A stretch of 64,000 bases of DNA, from contig NZ_JAIWPJ010000003.1 of the NCBI RefSeq assembly GCF_020515625.1, positions 62,001-126,000 on the forward strand. Direction: 5' to 3'. A program made the position numbers and the translations under genes. Positions 41,745 to 49,289 of this stretch are shown here, piece after piece (position 1 is the stretch's first letter; every line of letters starts with the position of its first letter). The notes beneath the pieces are model-generated. The model was not told the DNA's origin. It made no database searches and worked only from the letters and a program-made list of their open reading frames with translations. This DNA is from Natrinema amylolyticum (lineage in GTDB: Archaea; Halobacteriota; Halobacteria; Halobacteriales; Natrialbaceae).

Positions 41745-42926
41745 ATGAGCGAACGCGTCCGCCCCTCCGACGCCCGCTCGAACGACGGTGCCAGCAGCGA
41801 CGACGGCGAACCGACCCCGCTCGAGGCGCTCGAGGCCGCCCGGAAGCGCCTCGAGACGGTCGAGACGCGGATCGAAGACCACGGCGAGGAGACCGTCGAA
41901 GAGACCGCGGCGGCCTACCGGACGGCGTCGAAACTGCTCGAGGACTACGTCGACCGCGCGACCGGGACTGGCAAGGAGAACTTCCAGGCCTACATCGAAC
42001 TCGAGGGCAAATTCGACGGACTGGTTTCGGGCCTCTCGGACGGGCTCCCCGAGTACGATGCCTTCGAGGACGCCCTCGAGGCGATCGACAAGCGTCGGCT
42101 CAGCGAGTCCGACTTCGAACGGGCCCGCGAGGCCCTCGAGCCGGCCGCCGAGTACGCCGACCTGCTCGAGGAACGCGAGGCCGCCCGCGAGGAGCTCGCC
42201 GAGGCCCGCACGGCCGCAACGACGCGCCTGCGGGCCATCGACGACGAGACCGACGAGCACGAGCGGCTGCTCGAGCTGGCGAACGCGGATCTCGACGCCC
42301 CGGTCGAGCGACTCCGGGAGCCGATCGAGACGTACAACGACGCGATCCGCGAGGCCGTTCGGGAGTACCGGCTCGAGGCCAGCGCGCGCGAGGTGTTCGA
42401 CCTGCTCGAGCGGAGCCAGTGGTATCCGTTCGTGAGCTACGAGCGACCGCCGGACGATCTGGCGGCGTACGTCCGCGAGAACCCGGCCGGCGAGTACACC
42501 ATTCCCGAGTTGCTCGAGTATGCCGACTACTCCCGGTCGAAGCTTTCCCACTACGTCGACAGCGCGGACGAACTCAAGCGCAACGTCGCCACCCAGCAGA
42601 CGTATCTCGAGGGGATCGACGCCGAGCCGCTGACGATCGACTGGCCGCCGGAGCCGGCCGGCGCACTGCGCCGCCGGGCGCGAGAGTATCGCCCGTTCGT
42701 CGCCCGGATCGCCGACGAAGACGCGGTCGCGGCCCTGCGCGAGGTCCGCCTGCTCGCGACCGATCCCGACTACGACCGCCTGCAGACCGCCGCGCAGGCG
42801 GTCGCCCAACTCAGCCCCGCCGAACGCGAGCGCCTGACCGACGGCCGCGTCGCGGACGAACTCGAGGCCCTGCGGACCGAACGGGAGCGACTCGAGGACG
42901 CGCTCGAGAGCGATGACCCGGTCTGA
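41745..42926 (+). CDS. Coiled-coil protein downstream of hisI (DUF7118-like)
   Basis: 393 residues, highly acidic and mostly helical, rich in Glu-Ala-Arg heptads (EALEAARKRLETVETRIEDH; LEEREAAREELAEARTAATT). A less helical middle block (SQWYPFVSYERPPDDLAAYVRENPAGEYTI) and a C-terminal charged helix follow. No catalytic motif. It starts one base after the hisI stop, so the two are surely cotranscribed, but a link to histidine synthesis is not implied. I associate it with haloarchaeal DUF7118 proteins from memory only. Confidence 0.72.
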   Translation: MSERVRPSDARSNDGASSDDGEPTPLEALEAARKRLETVETRIEDHGEETVEETAAAYRTASKLLEDYVDRATGTGKENFQAYIELEGKFDGLVSGLSDGLPEYDAFEDALEAIDKRRLSESDFERAREALEPAAEYADLLEEREAAREELAEARTAATTRLRAIDDETDEHERLLELANADLDAPVERLREPIETYNDAIREAVREYRLEASAREVFDLLERSQWYPFVSYERPPDDLAAYVRENPAGEYTIPELLEYADYSRSKLSHYVDSADELKRNVATQQTYLEGIDAEPLTIDWPPEPAGALRRRAREYRPFVARIADEDAVAALREVRLLATDPDYDRLQTAAQAVAQLSPAERERLTDGRVADELEALRTERERLEDALESDDPV

Positions 42927-42970
42927 GCGGCGTGACTCCGCGGCGGAGCCCGCACTCGAGACCGGCCCCG

Positions 42971-42980
42971 CATTTTAGCC
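42971..42980 (+). promoter_or_regulatory. TATA-like element of the second UspA gene
   Basis: CATTTTAGCC, centred about 28 bp before the ATG at 43003, fits a leaderless promoter. Confidence 0.45.
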
Positions 42981-43002
42981 GCCGCCGCTCGAAGGCTCGT
43001 CC

Positions 43003-43398
43003 ATGACCAGACATATTCTCGTCCCGATGGACGACTCCGCGCCGGCGCGAGCGGCCCTCGAGCACGCTCTCGAGTGGGTGCCCGCCGATCGAGTGACGGT
43101 CGTCTTCGCGATCGACGACCTCGAGGCGGACTACGGCAGCGTCGTCTCGGGGGACGACGAACCGGAGTTCTTCGCCGACGTCCGAGAAACTGCCGCCGAA
43201 CACGGTCGATCGGTCGAAACAACGGTCGTCGAGGGCAGCGGCGCGGCGGACGCGATCCTCGAGTACGCGACCGAGGAGAACGTCGACGCGATCGTCATGG
43301 GGAGCGAAGGGAAGGCCGGCGTCTCGCGGATGTTGCTCGGCAGCGTCGCGGAGGCGGTCACCCGGCGCGCGGAGATTCCCGTGACGATCGTTCCGTGA
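43003..43398 (+). CDS. Universal stress protein (UspA family)
   Basis: 131 residues, one UspA domain. Begins TRHILVPMDDSAPARAAL; the nucleotide loop MGSEGKAGVSRMLLGSVAEAV is a good match to the ATP-binding pattern; ends PVTIVP. Shorter and more typical than the other UspA at 38497. Monocistronic, with a dispersed repeat directly downstream. Confidence 0.92.
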   Translation: MTRHILVPMDDSAPARAALEHALEWVPADRVTVVFAIDDLEADYGSVVSGDDEPEFFADVRETAAEHGRSVETTVVEGSGAADAILEYATEENVDAIVMGSEGKAGVSRMLLGSVAEAVTRRAEIPVTIVP

Positions 43399-43467
43399 CA
43401 GAGTGTGACCGTTCGATAGAGACGTGAATTGGGCAGTGGGTTCTGATGGAAATGAGCGAGAAAAGTG

Positions 43468-43612
43468 TCCTGCTACCGTGGCAACGGGGAATCGCCACGC
43501 CCTCCCCAGCCGATTCGCTCTCTCTATCCGGTCGATCGCTCATCCCTCGCACGACATCGGCGGCCGCCCTCACTGGCGTTCGGCCGGCCACCAGCGCGCG
43601 CCACCGCGGGCC
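43468..43612 (+). repeat. Dispersed intergenic repeat, copy B
   Basis: Contains the exact core GAATCGCCACGCCCTCCCC followed by AGCCGATTCGCT, a CTCATCCCTCGC block, and a GGCCGGCCACCAGCGCGCGC end. This copy is shorter than copies A and D because it lacks the inner hairpin run. It fills most of the gap between the UspA and phosphohexomutase genes. Confidence 0.78.
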
Positions 43613-43675
43613 GGATGATCGATTTGGAGAGATACGTCGACCTGCGGTCGATCGAGCGGGTCGCAGAAAACTGCC

Positions 43676-45052
43676 TCAGACGTCGGCCTTCGCGGCGGCG
43701 AGCGCGTCGTACATGTCGCCGGCGAGTTCCGCGGCGCGGTCGCCGTCACGGGCCTCGGCGTAGATTCGGACGAGCGGCTCGGTCCCGGAGGGGCGAGCGA
43801 GCACCCACGCGTCGCCGTAATCCAGCCGGTAGCCGTCGCGGGTGTTGAGTTCGGCGGCGGCGGCCTGGGCCTGATTGGCCGCCGCGTCGAGCATCGCGTC
43901 GCGCTCGGCTGTCGACTCGTACTCGACGTTGTGGCGCACGTTGACGTAGCCGTCGTAGGGCGCGACGATCTCGCTGACCGGCCGTTCGGCGACCAACTCG
44001 AGGAATCGCGCGGCCGTGAAGGCCCCGTCTCGGGAGAGGCGGTAGTCGGGGAAGAAGATCCCGCCGTTGCCCTCGCCCGCGACGGGCACCCGCTCGCCGT
44101 TGGCCTCGAGCTCTTGGATCCGGGTGATGATGTTCGTCGAGCCGATCGGGGTCAACTCGAGTTCGGCCCCGACTTCGGTGACGACGTCGACGAGCCGCTG
44201 GGAGACGTTGACCGCCGAGACGGTGGTGTCGCCGGGCTCGAGTTCGGCGGCCGCGAGCGCGGCGAGAGTGGCGTCGCCCTCGACGTATTTGCCGTTCTCG
44301 TCGAAGAAGATGGCGCGGTCGGCATCGCCGTCGTGAGCGATGCCGACGTCGGCGTCGGTGGCGCGGACGAGCCGGCCGAGATCGGCGAGGTTGTCGGGGA
44401 CTGGCTCGGGGTCCCGACCCGGAAAGTGGCCGTCTGGCTGGGCGTTGACCGTGACAACTCGACAGCCGAGTTTCCGGAAGAACTCGGGACTGGTGAGCGA
44501 TCCCGCACCGTGGCCCGGATCGAGCGCGACGGTGAGGTCGGCGTCGGCGATCTGCTCCCGATCGGCGGCCGCGAGCAGTTCGTCGACGTATGCCCGTGCT
44601 ACGCCCTCGACGTCGCGAACGCGGCCCGTCTCGTCCCAAGGGGCGACGGCGAACGATTCGGTGAGCAGCGTCTCCTCGATGGACTCGAGGCTCGAGGTCG
44701 AGAGTTCCACGCCGTCGTCCCCGACGAGTTTGACGCCGTTGTACGGCGGCGGGTTGTGCGAGGCCGTGATGACCATGACCGGTACCCCTTCGCGTTCGGC
44801 GTAGGCCTGTGCCCCCGGCGTGGGGAGGACACCGAGGCGGTCGACGTCGGTTCCGGTACTCGCCAACCCGCTGGCGGCCGCGTCGGCCAGCATCCGACCG
44901 GTGTGGCGCGTGTCGCGGGCGATGGCAACTCGGTCCCCACCGCGACCGTCGCCCCAGGTCGTCCCCGCCGCTTTCGCGACGCGCAGGACGAACGCGGGCG
45001 TCAACTCCTCGTTGGCGACGCCCCGCGTCCCGCTCGATCCGAAGACTTGCAT
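43676..45052 (-). CDS. Phosphoglucomutase/phosphomannomutase family protein (GlmM-like)
   Basis: 458 residues from the ATG at 45052 (MQVFGSSGTRG). Alpha-D-phosphohexomutase with all four signature loops: VFGSSGTRGV, phosphoserine loop VITASHNPPPYNGVKL, metal loop IAHDGDADRAIFF, sugar loop near NGGIFFP, and phosphate-binding LARPSGTEPLVRIYAEA at the C-terminus. It may interconvert glucosamine-, glucose- or mannose-phosphates for surface glycans; the VPVAGEGNGG segment is like archaeal GlmM enzymes, but substrate choice is not certain. Confidence 0.92.
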   Translation of the reverse strand: MQVFGSSGTRGVANEELTPAFVLRVAKAAGTTWGDGRGGDRVAIARDTRHTGRMLADAAASGLASTGTDVDRLGVLPTPGAQAYAEREGVPVMVITASHNPPPYNGVKLVGDDGVELSTSSLESIEETLLTESFAVAPWDETGRVRDVEGVARAYVDELLAAADREQIADADLTVALDPGHGAGSLTSPEFFRKLGCRVVTVNAQPDGHFPGRDPEPVPDNLADLGRLVRATDADVGIAHDGDADRAIFFDENGKYVEGDATLAALAAAELEPGDTTVSAVNVSQRLVDVVTEVGAELELTPIGSTNIITRIQELEANGERVPVAGEGNGGIFFPDYRLSRDGAFTAARFLELVAERPVSEIVAPYDGYVNVRHNVEYESTAERDAMLDAAANQAQAAAAELNTRDGYRLDYGDAWVLARPSGTEPLVRIYAEARDGDRAAELAGDMYDALAAAKADV

Positions 45053-45156
45053 CACGTGCTAGTCCGACCGGACTCCTCAAAGGGATTCCGCAACCCGGCC
45101 AGCGGGACGGACGCCCGTGACGGAACGTTTTCGGCCCGTCCCCGCCACGGTTCCGT

Positions 45157-46044
45157 ATGGACTCGATCGAGGAAAAGCGCGTCTACGGCGACCGCGAGGG
45201 TGCGATCACGGCGTACGTCGCGAGCGAGATCGGCGTCGTCCGCGTCAGCGTCGCCGGCGACACCGTCGGCGAATTCGGACTCTGCGAGCGCTGTACCGCC
45301 CGAGACGTCGCAGCGACCCGCGACGCCGTCGCCGTCGCGACCGACGAAGACGTTCGCGTGCTCGCGCTCGAGGAGGGAGCCGAACCCGAGACCGGAAACG
45401 GCGCCACCGACGCGGCCGCCACCGACGAGACGTTCGTCGGAACGGGATTCGGCCCGGCGGTCGCCGTCGGCTACGACGACGACGGCGATCTGATCGCGGC
45501 TGATTCGAACGGCCGCGTCGCGTGTCGGGCGGCCGGAGCCGACGAGTGGACCACGCTCGAGGACGAGACCGTCGCCGCGGTGCGGGCGATCGACGGCGAC
45601 CTCGTCGGCACCGACAGCGGTGTCTACCGCGTCCACGAGGGCGGACTCGATCACGCGGGACTGACGGACATCCGGGACGTCTCGGCCGCCGGCGTCCCGC
45701 TGGCCGCCACCGTCGACGGGCTCTACAAGCTCGGCAACGGCTGGATGGAAATCCGCGAGGGGCAGTTCGACGTCGTCGCGGCGGACCCCCGTTCGGAGCC
45801 CGGACGGCTCGTCCGCGCCCACGCGGTCGCCGGCGACACGGTCTACGAGTACGCGTCCGACGACGACGAGTGGCGGGAGCGAGCGAGTGACCGTTCGAGG
45901 GGCCGGATCGTGGGCGTTGGCTACGGCGACGCGGTCTATGCCGTCACGGAGTCGGGGACGTTCCTCTCGGCGAGCGAGGGGGAGTGGCGGACGCGAACGC
46001 TGGGGATCACCGGCGTCACGGGCCTCGCCGTTCCGCCGCAGTAG
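45157..46044 (+). CDS. Beta-propeller protein of the HVO_0234 family
   Basis: 295 residues made of repeated short strands with no signal peptide. Repeated units are visible in EGAITAYVASEIGVVRVSVAG, TDEDVRVLALEEG, VAVGYDDDGDLIAADSNGRVA and RIVGVGYGDAVYAVTESGTFL, as expected for a cytoplasmic beta-propeller. The opening MDSIEEKRVYGDREG fits the HVO_0234 family. Function unknown; it is divergent from the phosphohexomutase gene. Confidence 0.8.
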   Translation: MDSIEEKRVYGDREGAITAYVASEIGVVRVSVAGDTVGEFGLCERCTARDVAATRDAVAVATDEDVRVLALEEGAEPETGNGATDAAATDETFVGTGFGPAVAVGYDDDGDLIAADSNGRVACRAAGADEWTTLEDETVAAVRAIDGDLVGTDSGVYRVHEGGLDHAGLTDIRDVSAAGVPLAATVDGLYKLGNGWMEIREGQFDVVAADPRSEPGRLVRAHAVAGDTVYEYASDDDEWRERASDRSRGRIVGVGYGDAVYAVTESGTFLSASEGEWRTRTLGITGVTGLAVPPQ

Positions 46045-46099
46045 TCGGAACGCTAATCCCGAGTGCGAGACCGAGATCGCGGCCGGTGTCTGACGGACG

Positions 46100-46107
46100 T
46101 TTATTTA
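46100..46107 (+). promoter_or_regulatory. TATA box of a lipoprotein gene
   Basis: TTTATTTA, 28 bp before the ATG at 46132; clear leaderless spacing that supports this start over an upstream one. Confidence 0.6.
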
Positions 46108-46131
46108 GCCAGGATTATTCTCTTTCAGTAC

Positions 46132-46662
46132 ATGAACGAGCTACCGCGGCGACGACTACTGGCCGCGACCGGCACCGCGCTCACCGGTGCGGTCGCCGGC
46201 TGTATGGGCAGTGACGACGAAAACGGGGACGGCGGAAACGGGAACGGGAATGGGGACGGGGACGAGAGCGCGGATCCGGAAACCGGGAGCGAAACCACCG
46301 AGGCGGCCAGCGGAACGCTGCTCGGAGAGATCTCTCTCGAGAACTTAGACGACGGGACACACACGATCGACGTCATCGTCGAGTTCGGCGACGGCCCCGA
46401 ACACTGGTCGACCCACGAGCTCGCCGAGGACAGCGGCGCGAAACTCGAGCGAAACTGGCCGACCGAATCGGGATCGTTCAGCGTCATGTTCCGACTCGAC
46501 GGCGGAAAGCCGACGCAGGTGACGCCGGCGCGGTGGAACGACCCGGATTGTGTCAATGTCTTCGCGATGGTCGATCGCAACGGCGAGCTGACGGTCCTGA
46601 GCGATACCGACGGCGGTCCCTGCGGCGACGGCGATACGGCCTTAGACGACGCCGAAGAGTGA
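46132..46662 (+). CDS. Hypothetical Tat lipoprotein
   Basis: 176 residues from the ATG at 46132. Tat-like signal RRRLLAATGTALTGAVAGC with lipobox Cys24 is followed by a Gly/Asn/Asp spacer of about 40 residues. A beta-rich domain then carries ISLENLDDGTHTIDVIVEFG, FSVMFRLDGGKPTQVTP and VNVFAMVDRNGELTVL, an Ig-like layout. Two Cys near the C-terminus (DCVN, GPCGDG) may pair. No family recognised; surface-exposed. Confidence 0.72.
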   Translation: MNELPRRRLLAATGTALTGAVAGCMGSDDENGDGGNGNGNGDGDESADPETGSETTEAASGTLLGEISLENLDDGTHTIDVIVEFGDGPEHWSTHELAEDSGAKLERNWPTESGSFSVMFRLDGGKPTQVTPARWNDPDCVNVFAMVDRNGELTVLSDTDGGPCGDGDTALDDAEE

Positions 46663-46855
46663 ACGAGCGGGTCGGTGAGGACCGACGCGATCACAAACGG
46701 ACTCGCCTCGAGTCGCGCCGAGCGGTCGTTTAAGTACTTCTGGTCACAAGGTGAAGCTACGAGGAGCTTTTCGCGGGATACGGAACCGATCGACGAGCCG
46801 TCGCTCTCGGTCGGAGAACGAAAACTGGTTTAGCCCCCGGCCTGTCCCACCGACT

Positions 46856-47713
46856 ATGATCGTCAGCGGATCCGCGTCGCAGGCTCTCGCTGCGGCGCTC
46901 GCACGCGACCTCAAAGAACCGCTCGCCGCCGTCGAGTACGACCGCTTTCCCGACGGTGAACTGCTCGCCGCCGTCCCCGGCGTGGCCGAGGCCGAGCCGG
47001 ACCGGGCGGTGATCGTCGCCTCGACCGTCTCGAGCGACGCCCATCTCGAGGTGCTCCAGCTGCAGGACGCCGTCCGCGAGGCCGGCGTCGAGGAGGTCGT
47101 CACCGTCCTGCCCTACATGGGCTACGGCCGGCAGGACGCGGCCTTCGAGCCGGGCCACCCCGTCTCCGCCCGAGCAGTCGCCCGCTCGATTTCGACCGGG
47201 ACGGACCGCGTCCTGACCGTCAACCCCCACGAGGAGGCGGTCTGTGAATTTTTCGAGCCGACGGCGACCGCCGTCGACGCGGCCGGGCGACTGGCCGATC
47301 CCCTGCCCGACGACCTCGCGGAGCCGGTCTTCCTCTCTCCCGACGCGGGAGCGATCGACCTCGCCGAGACGGCTCGAGCGGCCTACGGCGCGGGCGAGAC
47401 CGACTACTTCGAGAAGACCCGCCACTCCGGCACCGAGGTCGAGATTTCGCCAAGCGGCGTCGAGGTCGCCGGCCGCGACGTCGTCGTCGTCGACGACATC
47501 ATCGCGACGGGATCGACGATGAGCGAGGCCGTCGCCGTCCTCGAGGACCGGAACGTCGGTCGAGTCTTCGTCACCTGCGTCCATCCGCTGCTCGCTCGCG
47601 ACGCCGTCACGAAGCTCTCGCGGGCCGGCGTCGAGGCGATCTACGGCACTGACACCATCGAGCGAGGCGTCGCCACCGTCTCCGTCGCACCGACGCTCGC
47701 GGCACACCTGTAA
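46856..47713 (+). CDS. prs: Ribose-phosphate pyrophosphokinase
   Basis: Makes PRPP from ribose 5-phosphate and ATP, feeding purine, pyrimidine and histidine synthesis. 285 residues from the ATG at 46856 (MIVSGSASQALAAALA), the short archaeal form. Motifs: VEYDRFPDGELLAAVPG, VVTVLPYMGYGRQD (ATP loop), LSPDAGAIDLAE, and the PRPP-binding VVVVDDIIATGSTMSEAV. The C-terminus YGTDTIERGVATVSVAP is typical. In-frame upstream sequence is not conserved-looking. Confidence 0.95.
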   Translation: MIVSGSASQALAAALARDLKEPLAAVEYDRFPDGELLAAVPGVAEAEPDRAVIVASTVSSDAHLEVLQLQDAVREAGVEEVVTVLPYMGYGRQDAAFEPGHPVSARAVARSISTGTDRVLTVNPHEEAVCEFFEPTATAVDAAGRLADPLPDDLAEPVFLSPDAGAIDLAETARAAYGAGETDYFEKTRHSGTEVEISPSGVEVAGRDVVVVDDIIATGSTMSEAVAVLEDRNVGRVFVTCVHPLLARDAVTKLSRAGVEAIYGTDTIERGVATVSVAPTLAAHL

Positions 47714-47816
47714 CTAAACGGTTAAGTAGTCCCCAGACACTGGTCTAGTTGTTAGCGCGTGGCACGAGGGGGCCTCGGCCACACGAGCCGTCGCGGAGAA
47801 CGCCTAGATCTGTCAG

Positions 47817-48356
47817 ATGCACGGAATCGTCCACAAGACCCTCAAGGAATACATCGTCGATCGGACCGACGACGATACCTGGGACACGATCGTCGAGCAG
47901 TCCGGCCTCGAGCCGAAGCTCTATCTCCCCGTTTCTCACTACGATGACGGAGAAATCGACGCCATCCTCGAGACGCTCTCGACGATGGCCACGCAGGATC
48001 GGCAGGCGATCGAGCGCGACTTCGGTACGACGCTCGCACCGGAACTGCTCTCGACGTTCAGCGCCCACGTCAAACGCGACTGGGACCTGCCCGAACTACT
48101 CGCCGAACTCGAGGACGTCTACGACAACATCGAAACGGCCACGGAGAACACCTCGATTCCCGAACTCTCCTGTACGCGCGAATCAGATCACGCGATCGTC
48201 ACGTACGACACCCACCGCGAGCAGCGCTACTGCGGACTCGCCCACGGGATCCTCGAGGGAGTGGTCGCCGCCTACGACGCCGACGCGACCGTCGCGAAGA
48301 CGGCCTGCGTCGACGACGGAGACGAAGCCTGTCGGTTCCGCGTCGACTTCGAATAA
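47817..48356 (+). CDS. H-NOX (heme NO-binding)-like protein with Tyr at the proximal His position
   Basis: 179 residues, an HNOB/H-NOX domain alone. N-terminus MHGIVHKTLKEYIVDRTDDDTW and YLPVSHYDDGE fit the family. The heme-phosphate motif is kept as Tyr130-Asp-Thr132-His-Arg134 (canonical Y-x-S-x-R). In the alignment by eye, LLAELEDVYDNIETAT corresponds to the canonical segment whose LH pair holds the proximal heme ligand; here it reads VY, so Tyr102 replaces His. Heme may be bound by tyrosinate or not at all. An upstream region of about 100 bp shows no tRNA or other RNA gene. Confidence 0.82.
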   Translation: MHGIVHKTLKEYIVDRTDDDTWDTIVEQSGLEPKLYLPVSHYDDGEIDAILETLSTMATQDRQAIERDFGTTLAPELLSTFSAHVKRDWDLPELLAELEDVYDNIETATENTSIPELSCTRESDHAIVTYDTHREQRYCGLAHGILEGVVAAYDADATVAKTACVDDGDEACRFRVDFE

Positions 48357-48435
48357 CGACGGCGAAGAAAGCGAGAGACGACCGCACGGTCGAACCGTGT
48401 GTCGGCCGATCGGCGGATCGCCGACGCGTCTCGAC

Positions 48436-49116
48436 TCAACGCGAAACCGTTCCGGCCATGATGTAATACTCGTGGTGCGGTTCCCGTCCCCACAGTACCG
48501 GATCGAGTAGCGGTTCGTATTCGATGTCTCGGAGGCCGTGCCGTGTGAGGACCGAGCGTAATTCGTCGGGCGGTCGACCGTCGTACATCGGCAAGTTATC
48601 GTGGATCTCCTCGTACTCGTCCCACGGTTCGTCGTGATCCCAGTAGCCCTCGATCACGAGGATCCGTCCGCCCGGTTCGACGACTCGCTGCCACTCCTCG
48701 ATCGCTCGCTCCGGGTTCGGGAGCGTCCAGATCAGGTGTCGGGCCGTGACCAGTTCGACGGCGTCGTCGGGAACCGCGAGGGCTTCCGCGTCCCCGCGGT
48801 AGAACTCGATCGATCGGTTCGCCCGCTCGGCTTTCGCTCGAGCGCGCTCGAGCATCCGCGGCGCGACGTCGACGCCCGTGACGTCGTGGCCCAGCCCCGC
48901 CAACAGCAGCGATATGACCCCCGTCCCGCAGCCGATATCGAGCACCTGGCGCGGGTCGTCACCGGTCCACTCGCGGAGAACCGACGACCACCGATCGCGC
49001 TGGTCGTCGGTGTGGATCCCGTGATGGCTCGCGTCGTCGAACGTCGGTGCGCGGTCGTTCCAGTGCCGTCGGACGAGGTCCTTGACGGCATCGTCGTTCC
49101 GATCCGGGTGCGTCAT
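48436..49116 (-). CDS. Class I SAM-dependent methyltransferase
   Basis: 226 residues from the ATG at 49116 (MTHPDRNDDAVKDLVRRHWN). Methyltransferase-11/UbiE-like: motif I VLDIGCGTGVISLLLAG, acidic end of strand 2 VTGVDVAPRMLERAR, FYRGDAEALAVPDD, and VVEPGGRILVIEGYWDHDEPW. The last third is aromatic and His-rich (HHEYYIMAG). Substrate unknown; small molecules are typical for this group. Confidence 0.88.
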   Translation of the reverse strand: MTHPDRNDDAVKDLVRRHWNDRAPTFDDASHHGIHTDDQRDRWSSVLREWTGDDPRQVLDIGCGTGVISLLLAGLGHDVTGVDVAPRMLERARAKAERANRSIEFYRGDAEALAVPDDAVELVTARHLIWTLPNPERAIEEWQRVVEPGGRILVIEGYWDHDEPWDEYEEIHDNLPMYDGRPPDELRSVLTRHGLRDIEYEPLLDPVLWGREPHHEYYIMAGTVSR

Positions 49117-49219
49117 GCGGGAATCTCGCTCACGTGTCCTCCGTTTCCACAGAGTTGCCAAAAACGTGGGGAATCGAACCGGTCGCAACTCTATCCAACG
49201 GCCACCCCGGACCGGGTTC

Positions 49220-49289
49220 GACGGAGAAGAGACGGACCGAACTCAGTAGCTGCGGACGGAGAAGAGACGGACCGAACTCAGTAGCTGCG
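49220..49289. repeat. Perfect 35-bp tandem duplication
   Basis: Two adjacent identical 35-bp units (49220-49254 and 49255-49289), beginning GACGGAGAAGAGACGG and ending GTAGCTGCG. The right-hand unit contains the stop and last codons of the peptidase gene on the minus strand, so the duplication copied the gene's end. Looks recent, as both units are identical. Confidence 0.85.

Noticed and set aside
47714-47816. Possible tRNA or small RNA between prs and the H-NOX-like gene
   Set aside because: GTCTAGTTGTTAG looked tRNA-like but no acceptor stem, T-loop or anticodon arm could be folded.
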